A stretch of DNA of 12,574 bases, taken from positions 1 through 12,574 of the forward strand of contig URHQ01000056.1 in assembly GCA_900547655.1 (NCBI GenBank), given 5' to 3'. Positions 1 to 7,046 of this stretch are shown piece after piece; the stretch's first letter is position 1; the number at the start of each line of letters is the position of its first letter. The translations under genes and the position numbers were made by a program. Under the pieces are notes generated by a model. That model saw only the letters and a list, made by a program, of their open reading frames with translations, was not told the DNA's origin and ran no database searches. Source of the DNA: an uncultured Collinsella sp. GTDB taxonomy: Bacteria > Actinomycetota > Coriobacteriia > Coriobacteriales > Coriobacteriaceae.

Positions 1-24
1 CTGGGAGATGTGTATAAGAGACAG
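1..24. other. Sequencing adapter (Nextera mosaic end), not genomic
   Basis: Bases 6-24 are exactly the 19-base Tn5/Nextera mosaic end (AGATGTGTATAAGAGACAG). The five bases before it, ctggg, match four of the five last bases of the Nextera read-2 adapter (ctcgg). This is untrimmed library adapter left at the contig edge. Genomic sequence starts at about base 25, and the helicase reading frame that runs through the adapter should be cut there. Confidence 0.97.
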
Positions 25-2131
25 CCAAGTCGGAGCGCAGGGCCAGCCACTCCATGAGTGCCGGTAGCGCCTTACAGGTGAGCGGACCATAGGTGCGCTC
101 AATCTCGTCGGCATGCACGGCACCCGCCGGCATCCCCGTCGGCGCGGCATACGCGTTGCCCGCGATGGCGGCGGCCAGGGCATCCTGCGGCGAGAGCGCC
201 GGGGCCGCCAGGCTATCGAGCGGATTGGAACCCGCGGCATCACGCGCGCCAACGAGCGCCTCAAACGAAGACACGGGCGCAGACGGGCCGGGCTCGGGCG
301 CAGGCGCGCTCACCACAACGGGCTCGGGCTCGGCGCCGGCGGGCACATCGGCAACACCGGCCGCGCGCAGCTCTTCCAAGCTCTCGAGCGTACCCTCGAT
401 ATCCTCGTGCGTCTCCTCAAATTCGGCTGCGACGCCCAAGAATTCCTGAATGTTCTCGGCGCGACTCTCGGACTCCATGGTGCCCTCGGCGCGGAACGCC
501 TGCAGCAGGCCCGTCTTGTCGACAATCATCTCGACGACGTCCTTGAGCTCGCCGTCCATGCGACGGCCCTCGCGCACCAGCGCCACAAAGCTCGACAGGC
601 CGTTACGCACCTTGGCGCTAAACATGCCTGTCTCGGCTGTTGCGATCTCGCAGGCCTGAAAGAACGAGCAGCGATTGTCGCGCGCCAGCTGCTCGATCTT
701 TTGGATCGAGGTGGAGCCGATGCCGCGGCGCGGCGTGTTGATGACGCGCTTGACGCTCATCTCGTCGGCCGGGTTCACGATCATCTTAAGGTAGGCCATG
801 ACGTCGCGGATCTCAGCACGGTCGAAGAATCGCGTGCCGCCCACGATCTTGTAGGGCACGCCTGCGCGCAGGAACATATCTTCGAGGATACGCGACTGGG
901 CGTTGGTGCGGTAGAACACGGCGATATCGTCGTAGCTCGTGCCTTTGGCATGCAGTTTTTCGATCTCGCCGGCAATCCAGCGGCCCTCATCGCGCTCATC
1001 GCTCGCCTGGAAGGCCTGGATCTTCTCGCCATCGCCCTCGGCCGTAAACAGGCGCTTGTCCTTGCGCTGCGAGTTGTGGCGCACCACGGCGTTGGCGGCG
1101 CTCAGGATATGGCCCGTGGAGCGGTAGTTCTGCTCCAGCTTAACGGTCTTGCAGTTTTTAAAGTCCTGTTCAAAGTCCAGGATGTTGGTGATGTCGGCGC
1201 CACGCCAGCTATAAATGGACTGGTCATCGTCGCCCACGACCATGAGGTTTTGGTACTTGGCGGCCAGCAGGTTGGCGATCTCGTACTGGACGTGATTGGT
1301 GTCCTGATACTCGTCGACGCTAATGTAGCGGAAGCGCTCTTGGTACTTGTCGAGCACCTCGGGGCGGGTGCGCAGCAGCTCGAGCGTGCGCACGAGCAGG
1401 TCGTCGAAGTCCATCGCGTTGGCGGCGCGCAGGCGACGTTCCAGCTCCAAGTAGACCTGCGCGGCCTTTTTGTCGTTGGGGCTGTCGGCGGATTTAAGCA
1501 TGTCCTCGGGGCCGATCATGGCGTTTTTGGCCGAACTGATCTTGCTGCGGATCATGTTGATGGGGAATTGCTTTTGCTCGATACCGAGCGCCTGCATAAT
1601 ATCGCGCACCATGCGCTTGGAATCGTCGTCATCGTAGATGGTGAACTGACCGGTGTAGCCCAGCAGGTCAGCGTCCTCGCGCAGCATGCGCACGCACATA
1701 GCATGGAAGGTGCACACCCACATGCCGCGGGTACCGCTGGGGATGAGTGCCGCCAGACGCTCGCGCATCTCGGCCGCGGCCTTGTTGGTAAACGTGATGG
1801 CAAGGATCTGCCAGGGCTTAACGCCCAGGTCGCCGAGCATATGTGCGATGCGAAAGGTCAAGACGCGGGTCTTGCCCGAGCCGGCGCCGGCAAGGACCAG
1901 CAACGGACCCTCGGTGGTCAGGACCGCCTCGCGCTGGGCGGGATTAAGGCTGTCGAGGTCGACGAGCGGCTTGGCGGGTTTGGGTGCCGGCGCGGGAGCG
2001 TCGTAGATGTCGAGCGGAACGAGCTCGGGCTCCGGCGCAGCGGGGGCGGTGTATGCATCGAGCGGCACGGGTTCCGGCGTGGGCGGCACGGGTACCGCGG
2101 CGTTCTTTTCCCAGGGCAAGGGCTGGGTCAT
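25..2131 (-). CDS. pcrA: UvrD/PcrA-type superfamily 1A DNA helicase, C-terminus missing at contig edge
   Basis: This is an ATP-dependent 3'-5' DNA helicase of the UvrD/PcrA family, acting in nucleotide-excision and mismatch repair and in clearing replication obstacles. About 702 codons are present before the adapter. Visible motifs are the Q motif (NPAQREAV, Q66), Walker A (AGAGSGKT, residues 81-88), motif Ia (TFTNKAAAEM), Walker B (VDEYQDTN, about 271-278), motif III (GDDDQSIYSWRGAD, about 297) and motif IV (EQNYRST). The later HTAKGLEF and C-terminal motifs are not reached. The ATG at 2131 is preceded by GAGGAG seven bases upstream. Two features are odd: a Pro/Ala-rich N-terminal extension of about 60 residues with an imperfect repeat, and a low-complexity Ala/Pro insert after about residue 575. 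UvrD and PcrA cannot be separated with certainty; PcrA is the usual name in Gram-positive lineages. Confidence 0.93.
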
Positions 2132-2192
2132 GGGCGACTCCTCATCTGACGGACGGCGCGCCTGCGGGCGGCGCCATAGTTTGAGCCGTACC

Positions 2193-2198
2193 AGTATA
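2193..2198 (-). promoter_or_regulatory. Candidate -10 box of the pcrA/uvrD gene
   Basis: On the minus strand this reads TATACT, a good sigma-70-type -10 hexamer, about 60 bases before the helicase ATG. A weak -35 candidate, TTGCGT (2218-2223), lies 19 bases upstream, longer than the ideal 17. The call rests on motif match and position only. Confidence 0.45.
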
Positions 2199-2379
2199 CC
2201 GAGCCGCGCGGACACCGACGCAAATCACACCACGACTCCGTCCGCCACAATCGGGCCCGCCCAGCGGATTTGGCGCAATGGGGTCAGGTTACTTTGCACC
2301 AATCTATTGGCAATCACGAAACCGCCGATGTCATGGCAGCAGCAGCGAGCGGCGGCCGGGGCGAACAAATTGGCATGAA

Positions 2380-2418
2380 AAGGGGGCGGCATAGACCTTT
2401 TGGTCATGCCGCCCCCTT
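2380..2418 (-). terminator. Rho-independent terminator of uppP
   Basis: Arms 2380-2397 and 2402-2418 form a GC-rich stem of 17 pairs with one bulged base and a four-base TTTT/AAAA loop. On the minus strand the stem is followed by a run of four T (complement of 2378-2381). It starts 45 bases after the uppP stop codon, so it ends the uppP transcript and separates it from pcrA/uvrD. Confidence 0.85.
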
Positions 2419-2463
2419 CGAATGACAAGTTGTCTCCCTGGCCGCCGCGCGGCGTCAACCAAG

Positions 2464-3447
2464 TTACAGGCCGAGCATAGGCTCCAGAACGAAGAAGTAT
2501 GCGAGCACTACGACGCCCAGGATGATGCGGTAAACACCGAAGCACTTGAAGTCGTGACGGCGGACGAAGCCCATGAGCCACTTGATGGCGATGAGCGAAA
2601 CCACAAAGGCCACAACGCAGCCCACGCCCAAGATAGCGACCTCGTTGGCGCCGAACGTGCCGCCCTTGATGAAGTATTTGACCAGCTTGAGTGCACTCGC
2701 GCCAAACATGACAGGGATGGCCAGGAAGAACGTAAACTTGGACGCCACCGAACGCGTACAGCCCAAAAGCAGGCCGCCGATGATGGTAGAACCGGAGCGA
2801 GACGTACCAGGCACCAGCGAAAGCACCTGGAAGCAGCCGATACCCAGCGCAGTCTTCCAGCTCAGGTCCTCGAGCGTGGCGATGGAGCCAAAGTCCAGAT
2901 TCTCGTCATCGTCCTCATCCTCAGCGGTAGCCGCGGCGGGCGCCGCAAAGTGCGCACCGGCGGGGCGTCCACCCGGCGCCACAGCACGAGAACCAAACGA
3001 ACCGGCAAGAGCGGCCCGGTCGCGCTTGTTCGCGCGCCAGTTCTCAATCACGATAAACAGCACGCCGTACACAATGAGCGCCAACGCCACGACGGGAGCA
3101 TTGTAGAAATGCTCCTCCATCCAGTCGTTGAGCGGCAGACCGATCGCCGCGGCGGGAATGCAGCCGAGCACAATCTTGCCCCACAGCACCCAGGTGTCGC
3201 GGCGACGGCCCTCCTTGCCCTTGCTGGGAGAAAACGGGTTAAGGTCGTAGAAGAACAGGACGCAGACGGCCAAAATGGCGCCAAGCTGAATCACGACCAG
3301 GAACATATTCCAGAACGTCTCGCTCACGTTCATCTTGACGAACTCGTCCACCAAGATCATGTGACCCGTCGACGAAACAGGCAGCCATTCGGTGATGCCC
3401 TCGACCAGGCCCATGAAGGCAGATTTTAGAAGCTCGATGATATCCAA
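2464..3447 (-). CDS. uppP: Undecaprenyl-diphosphatase (BacA/UppP family)
   Basis: This integral membrane phosphatase converts undecaprenyl pyrophosphate to undecaprenyl phosphate, recycling the lipid carrier for peptidoglycan and other envelope polymers; extra copies give bacitracin resistance in other bacteria. Both signatures are present: EGITEWLPVSSTGH (16-29, with the conserved E16, E20 and H29) and PGTSRSGST (213-221, with the conserved Arg217). Several hydrophobic helices surround them. I chose the TTG at 3447 (327 residues) because GAGGGGG lies five bases upstream and the family consensus begins there; an upstream in-frame GTG or ATG would add an unconserved leader. At 327 residues it is longer than the usual 265-280 because of an insert of roughly 45-50 residues, Ala-rich then acidic (AEDEDDDENLD), before the second motif. 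It is transcribed alone. Confidence 0.96.
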   Translation of the reverse strand: MDIIELLKSAFMGLVEGITEWLPVSSTGHMILVDEFVKMNVSETFWNMFLVVIQLGAILAVCVLFFYDLNPFSPSKGKEGRRRDTWVLWGKIVLGCIPAAAIGLPLNDWMEEHFYNAPVVALALIVYGVLFIVIENWRANKRDRAALAGSFGSRAVAPGGRPAGAHFAAPAAATAEDEDDDENLDFGSIATLEDLSWKTALGIGCFQVLSLVPGTSRSGSTIIGGLLLGCTRSVASKFTFFLAIPVMFGASALKLVKYFIKGGTFGANEVAILGVGCVVAFVVSLIAIKWLMGFVRRHDFKCFGVYRIILGVVVLAYFFVLEPMLGL

Positions 3448-3696
3448 AGGGACCCCCTCATTAGACACCCGCCGGTAGATGTTCTGCGGACGATGCGGGC
3501 GAGGTCCCATTATCAACCGTTGGCGGTGCGACCGCGCCTGCTCTTACCAAAAAACTCGCCCGTTCACAGAATTGCGAGCGGTCAAACCCAAATCCTTGGG
3601 TATAACTGCAACAAGATAAAGTGTCCGGCGGCCAACGCGCCCGCGCCCGCCCGATGCACGAGCCCCGCGCCCGTGCGATAGACCAAGGAGGAAACC
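3448..3696. promoter_or_regulatory. Divergent promoter region, uppP / usp
   Basis: This 249-base region carries the 5' regions of two genes read away from each other. A -10-like GATAAT lies on the minus strand at 3509-3514, and a -10-like TATAAC on the plus strand at 3601-3606; neither has a convincing -35. Just before TATAAC, CCCAA and TTGGG (3587-3600) form a small perfect inverted repeat with a four-base centre, which could be an operator. The stronger evidence is the geometry; the exact boxes are uncertain. Confidence 0.45.
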
Positions 3697-4134
3697 ATGA
3701 ACGAGGGCTACACCAAGGTATTTGTTTCACTCGACGGTACTGAGCAGCAGGATTTTGTGCTCGCACGCGCCATCAAGGTCGCCGCGAACAACGGCGCCAA
3801 GCTAATCATCGGCCACGTTATCGATTCCACGGCGCTCGAGAGCGCCGGTTCCTATCCGGTCGATCTGGTCAACGGCCTAGAGGAGGCATTTAAGAACTCC
3901 ATCGCCAAGCAGCTCGAAGAGGCCAAGGCCAATCCCGATATTCCCGAGGTCGAGGTCATGATTCGCGCCGGCCGTATTCGCGAGACGCTCAAGGACGAGA
4001 TGCTCGACGTGGTTAAGCCCGACCTGGTGCTCTGCGGCGCCCGCGGCCTGTCCTCGATCAAGTATGCGCTGCTGGGTTCGATTTCGACGTTCCTGCTGCG
4101 CAATACGGACTGCGACATCTTGGTCGTGAAGTAG
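3697..4134 (+). CDS. Universal stress protein, UspA family, single domain
   Basis: A 145-residue cytoplasmic protein with the alpha/beta fold typical of the Usp family: an initial beta strand KVFVSLDG with the conserved Asp13, then IIGHVID, and a complete nucleotide-binding loop G-x2-G-x9-G-S (G114, G117, G127, S128). That motif marks the ATP-binding Usp subgroup rather than the non-binding one. Usp proteins build up under starvation, oxidative or envelope stress, usually as dimers; the exact role here cannot be read from sequence. The ATG has an excellent AAGGAGG site five bases upstream (3685-3691). It is a single-gene unit, divergent from uppP and convergent with the histidine kinase gene, with a terminator at 4281-4313. 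Confidence 0.94.
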   Translation: MNEGYTKVFVSLDGTEQQDFVLARAIKVAANNGAKLIIGHVIDSTALESAGSYPVDLVNGLEEAFKNSIAKQLEEAKANPDIPEVEVMIRAGRIRETLKDEMLDVVKPDLVLCGARGLSSIKYALLGSISTFLLRNTDCDILVVK

Positions 4135-4147
4135 GTTCCTTCCCGCC

Positions 4148-4238
4148 GGCGCAAGGCCTGCGGGGTTATCACGCCGACGTCCTCGCCGCTTCGCGGCTGC
4201 GGGATGTCGGCTTAGATAACCCCTCCCGGCCTTGCGCC
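4148..4238. repeat. Long imperfect palindrome (about 91 nt) between convergent genes
   Basis: Nested arms pair in order: GGCGCAAGGCC (4148-4158) with GGCCTTGCGCC (4228-4238); GGGGTTATC (4162-4170) with GATAACCCC (4215-4223); GCCGAC (4174-4178 region) with GTCGGC (4206-4211); and GCCGC (4185-4189) with GCGGC (4193-4197) around a TTC tip. The result is one long near-symmetrical hairpin on either strand, starting 13 bases after the usp stop. No T-run follows either arm, so it is not a classical terminator. It could be an intergenic REP-like repeat or an RNA 3'-end stabiliser. Confidence 0.8.
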
Positions 4239-4280
4239 TTCGTCACCGTACTTCAGCGAGTTGGCTGATGGAAAAATGGT

Positions 4281-4313
4281 GTGCCGCCCCGTTTGGGGCG
4301 GCACGTTTTGTTT
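4281..4313. terminator. Bidirectional Rho-independent terminator, usp and histidine kinase
   Basis: A perfect 10-bp stem (GTGCCGCCCC 4281-4290 with GGGGCGGCAC 4295-4304) has a GTTT loop. On the plus strand it is followed by GTTTTGTTT. On the minus strand a run of five T (complement of 4272-4276) follows after a few bases. It sits between two convergent transcription units and probably ends both. Confidence 0.88.
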
Positions 4314-4335
4314 GGACGGGCGTTTGCCGTGTGCG

Positions 4336-5379
4336 TTACTCGAAGTATTGGAACTTGTTGGTTGAGAAGGCGAATGTTACGACGAAGCCTTTGCCGGAGT
4401 CGGATGCCACGGTGACGTCGATGCCCATCTTGGAGCACAGACGCGCCACCAGATAGAGACCGATGCCCGTTGCGCGCTTGGTGGTGCGGCCGTTGTCGCC
4501 GGTAAAACCCTTCTCGAACACACGCGGCAGGTCGGCCGCGCTCACGCCGCAGCCGTTGTCCGCAACGGTAAGCTCGATGCGCTCGCTTGCCAGGCCCTCG
4601 TCCAGCAACGCGCCCGAAAACACGATCTTCGCGCCGTCCTCGCACGCATATTTAATGCTGTTCTGAATGAGCTGGCCCAGAATAAACTCGAGCCACTTCT
4701 CGTCGGTAAAGACCTCAAAGTCGAGGTTCTCGCACACCGGCGCCACGTGTGCCGCAATGAGCTCGCGCGCGTTGGCTTTAATCGCGCCCGTCACCAAAGT
4801 CTTGAGATCCCAGCGGCGAATCAGGTAGTCGCGCTCCACGACTTCCGAGCGCGCGTAGTACAGCGCCTGGTCGATATAGCGTTCCACGCGAGCCAGCTCG
4901 CGACCCAGGTCATCCACACGCGACAGGTCGTCTTCGCTGCCATCCAGGTTTTCCAAAATCAGATGGGCCGCCGCCAGGGGCAGCTTGGCCTCGTGGACCC
5001 AGCTCTCGATGTAGTCGCGATAGTCATCGGTCTGACGCCGGCCTTCGGCAACCTCGTCGCATGCCGCCTTGCCCACCCGGCGCAAGACCTCGTACTCGAG
5101 CTCGCCCTCGGCATAGGTCGGGCATTGCACCATCTCCTGCACCCATGCGGGACTCTCGAGCTCCTCTGCCGCACGCTCCAGCTGGCGCAGAAAACGACGA
5201 CGGCGCGCGTACTCGATCACGATGCCGAGCATACCGAAGATAAAGGACACGCCAACAGCCACGACCACGATAGAAACGGGTGCGCCGGCGACCGTCAGCA
5301 CAAAGCAGCTCAGCAGCACGCCGCACGTCCACACGGCGACGGGAAGCAGCGCGTCTTTAAAGAACTTGGCAAACGACAT
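4336..5379 (-). CDS. Sensor histidine kinase, intramembrane-sensing BceS-like type
   Basis: A 347-residue membrane histidine kinase. Two transmembrane helices (about 11-30 and 35-56) are joined by only a few residues (AGAP), so there is no extracellular sensor domain; this is the hallmark of intramembrane-sensing kinases. The phosphoacceptor block ESWVHEAKLPL (His129) closely resembles the WVHxIKTP box of BceS-type kinases. The ATPase domain has its N box (NSIKYA, N240), G1 (DNGCG, from D274), F box (FEKGF, about 288) and G2 (TGIGLYL, about 306), so it looks catalytically intact. It starts nine bases after the regulator gene stop, with AGGGG upstream, so the two are co-transcribed. In known systems such kinases sense cell-wall antibiotics through an adjacent ABC transporter; no transporter is visible here. 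The signal is therefore unknown. Confidence 0.93.
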   Translation of the reverse strand: MSFAKFFKDALLPVAVWTCGVLLSCFVLTVAGAPVSIVVVAVGVSFIFGMLGIVIEYARRRRFLRQLERAAEELESPAWVQEMVQCPTYAEGELEYEVLRRVGKAACDEVAEGRRQTDDYRDYIESWVHEAKLPLAAAHLILENLDGSEDDLSRVDDLGRELARVERYIDQALYYARSEVVERDYLIRRWDLKTLVTGAIKANARELIAAHVAPVCENLDFEVFTDEKWLEFILGQLIQNSIKYACEDGAKIVFSGALLDEGLASERIELTVADNGCGVSAADLPRVFEKGFTGDNGRTTKRATGIGLYLVARLCSKMGIDVTVASDSGKGFVVTFAFSTNKFQYFE

Positions 5380-5388
5380 AGCCGGCCC

Positions 5389-6060
5389 CTAGACCGAATA
5401 GCCTTGGCCGCGGTGCGTCGTCAAATACCCCTTGATGCCGATTTTTTCGAGCGTGGTGCGCAGGCGGTTGATGTTGACGGTAAGCGTATTGTCGTCCACG
5501 AAGGCGTCGGAGTCCCACAGATCCTGCATGATGGCCGAGCGCGATACAATCTTGCCCGCGCGGCTCAGAAGCAGCGAGAGAATACGCAGTTCGTTTTTTG
5601 TGAGCTCGGTGCTGGTGCCCGTTTGCGTGTTGGTGACCATGGAGCGCGCGAGGTCGAGCTCCAGTCCCTTGTGGACGAGCGTGCTGCGCTCGCCCGCCGC
5701 CGCGGTGCGACGCAGCAAGGCATTGATGCGCGCCACGAGCACACGGGCGCTATAGGGCTTGGGAACAAAGTCGTCCGCGCCGAGCGTCATGGCCATGACC
5801 TCGTCAATCTCGGTCGTGCGCGACGTGAGGACGATGATGGGAACCTCGGATTCGCGGCGAACCTCGTGGCAGATATGCTGGCCGTCCTTGACGGGAAGCG
5901 TGAGGTCGAGCAGCACCAGGTCGGGCACGGCGGCGAGAATATCGCGCGAGACATGCTCAAACGATTCGCATGCCTCGACCTCAAAACCGGCGCGGGCAAG
6001 GATGTCGATAAGCTCACGACGAATGGGCTCGTCGTCCTCAACGACATAGATCAGCGCCAT
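5389..6060 (-). CDS. OmpR-family response regulator, partner of the BceS-like kinase
   Basis: A 223-residue DNA-binding response regulator. The N-terminal receiver domain has the acidic pair D9/D10, phosphoacceptor Asp52 (VLLDLTLP), Thr79 and Lys101 (VPKPYS), all in the expected places, with Phe98 at the usual switch position. The C-terminal part (about 125-223) is a winged helix of OmpR/PhoB type ending in RGQGYSV. It is cytoplasmic and presumably activated by the kinase encoded nine bases downstream. The ATG at 6060 has an AGGGGAG site eight bases upstream. Target genes cannot be identified here; the promoter region at 6061-6190 could include autoregulatory sites, but I see no clear direct repeat. 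Confidence 0.94.
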   Translation of the reverse strand: MALIYVVEDDEPIRRELIDILARAGFEVEACESFEHVSRDILAAVPDLVLLDLTLPVKDGQHICHEVRRESEVPIIVLTSRTTEIDEVMAMTLGADDFVPKPYSARVLVARINALLRRTAAAGERSTLVHKGLELDLARSMVTNTQTGTSTELTKNELRILSLLLSRAGKIVSRSAIMQDLWDSDAFVDDNTLTVNINRLRTTLEKIGIKGYLTTHRGQGYSV

Positions 6061-6092
6061 GGATTCCGCTCCCCTCTTGGTTGTCTTGCCCC

Positions 6093-6098
6093 ATTATG
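6093..6098 (-). promoter_or_regulatory. Candidate -10 box of the two-component operon
   Basis: The minus strand reads CATAAT about 33 bases before the regulator ATG, leaving a short leader that contains the ribosome-binding site. No good -35 hexamer is found at 16-18 bases, which would suit an activator-dependent promoter. The call is weak. Confidence 0.3.
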
Positions 6099-6189
6099 AC
6101 CGCGGAGCCGCAGGTACGCGCCTCGCGCGGCACCAAGGTGACAGAACTGTTCGCGAGCGGCAGAGGCTTGCCCCTCGCTCGCGACGAGC

Positions 6190-6219
6190 ACGGGAATTAA
6201 ATGAGTTTTTAATCCCCGT
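6190..6219 (-). terminator. Hairpin downstream of the unknown gene, possible terminator
   Basis: ACGGGAATTAAA (6190-6201) and TTTAATCCCCGT (6208-6219) form a 12-bp stem with one mismatch and a six-base loop, starting 15 bases past the stop of the upstream minus-strand gene. No T-run follows on the minus strand, so termination may be weak or need Rho. It may instead allow some read-through into the two-component operon. Confidence 0.45.
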
Positions 6220-6233
6220 CCCAGAAACATCAT

Positions 6234-6965
6234 TTAGCGGCGGGCACGGAGCTTTTCGTAGCCTTCGGCGAAGAAGGCGACCGTGGCGGCGTCGGCCTCG
6301 GTGGCGTCGGCCTCGATTGCGGGGACCACGCCGTGCTCGTCGCTCACCAGGAACAAGGCGCCCTTGAGCTGCGCGGGAATGTCTACGCGCGTGACCGGGA
6401 TGCCCTTGGTCTGGGCCAGTTGCTCGATGAGCGTCGCCGTGCCGCACAGGCACTCGTCCGCCGGCGCCACAAAGGCAAGCTCGCCGTTGTTGACGGCGGC
6501 GAGCAGCTCGGGCGCCACGCCGGTCTCGTCGGCTTCGGAGCGAGCCTCGGCAGAACGGGCACGCAGCGCCTTGGCCGACGTGTCGGCCAGCGGCTCGTAC
6601 TCCCCCACCGTCATGGCGGCATTACCGTTAACGTCGATCACCAGCATGAGCACGCCGTCGCGCGCGGTGTAATCGCCCTCGGCAAGCGACCACTCAACGT
6701 GCTGCTTGGCCCAGCTGAGCATGTTATGGGTAAGCGGCTCGCCCTGCACCAGGCGCTCGGACAGCGCGCGAATGTGGCGGTTGAGCATGGGCACCTTTTT
6801 ATTGGACATGCGCCAACGGCAGACAAGCGCGGGCTTGTCGAGCGTAAACTTCTCGACCGCCTCCTGATTGGCGCAAAAGTCCTCGTACGCACGCTGATCC
6901 TCGGCATTGCCAAACAGCTCGGCATCATCAATCTGGGGCATGGTCATACCTTTCGTGTTAGTCAT
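6234..6965 (-). CDS. Conserved-looking hypothetical protein, 243 aa
   Basis: I do not recognise this protein. It is soluble, acidic and Ala-rich, without signal peptide or membrane helix, so probably cytoplasmic. The N-terminal half (about 20-125) has the character of a folded domain (ALVCRWRMSNKKVPMLNRHI, then VLMLVIDVNGNAAMTVGEYEPL). A long Ala/Glu helix (about 127-150) links it to a second part with DECLCGTATLIEQLAQ and IPVTRVDIPAQLKG. That last piece recalls, faintly, the substrate-side loop of class IV aminotransferases, but the pyridoxal lysine region is not evident, so I assign no function. The ATG at 6965 has AGAGG five bases upstream; the ATG at residue 9 is an alternative, with GAAAGG seven bases before it. 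The gene follows purH, but a terminator-like hairpin lies between them. Confidence 0.8.
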   Translation of the reverse strand: MTNTKGMTMPQIDDAELFGNAEDQRAYEDFCANQEAVEKFTLDKPALVCRWRMSNKKVPMLNRHIRALSERLVQGEPLTHNMLSWAKQHVEWSLAEGDYTARDGVLMLVIDVNGNAAMTVGEYEPLADTSAKALRARSAEARSEADETGVAPELLAAVNNGELAFVAPADECLCGTATLIEQLAQTKGIPVTRVDIPAQLKGALFLVSDEHGVVPAIEADATEADAATVAFFAEGYEKLRARR

Positions 6966-6981
6966 TCCGTCCTCTTATACC

Positions 6982-7017
6982 AAAAAGACGGCCCTCCAAA
7001 CGGAGCAGCCGTCTTTT
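6982..7017 (-). terminator. Terminator (or attenuator) between purH and the unknown gene
   Basis: AAAAGACGGC (6983-6992) pairs with GCCGTCTTTT (7008-7017), and inside it CTCC (6994-6997) pairs with GGAG (7002-7005) around an AAAC tip. On the minus strand the stem ends in a run of five T, as in a Rho-independent terminator, 30 bases after the purH stop. It ends only 17 bases before the start codon of the next gene, directly against its ribosome-binding site. Confidence 0.82.
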
Positions 7018-7046
7018 GCGGAGATTATTTTGTCCCAAGGCGGAAC

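Larger units (their letters stand above)
2132..2463. other. Intergenic region between pcrA/uvrD and uppP
   Basis: No credible gene lies here. It holds the pcrA/uvrD leader and candidate -10 box on the right-hand side of that gene, and the uppP terminator at 2380-2418. Short reading frames across it lack a ribosome-binding site and overlap the terminator. Confidence 0.6.

Noticed and set aside
113..2149. 678-codon open frame on the plus strand
   Set aside because: It is antisense to the pcrA/uvrD gene, whose motifs are all in order on the minus strand. The plus translation is low-complexity and rich in Arg, His and Gly, as expected from the mirror frame of GC-rich coding DNA.
2422..3429. 335-codon open frame on the plus strand
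   Set aside because: Antisense of uppP; the product is hydrophilic and charged, with no family signature, while the minus strand carries both UppP motifs.
4747..6099. 450-codon open frame on the plus strand
   Set aside because: It spans the antisense of both the kinase and regulator genes and ignores their boundary, and has no recognisable domain.
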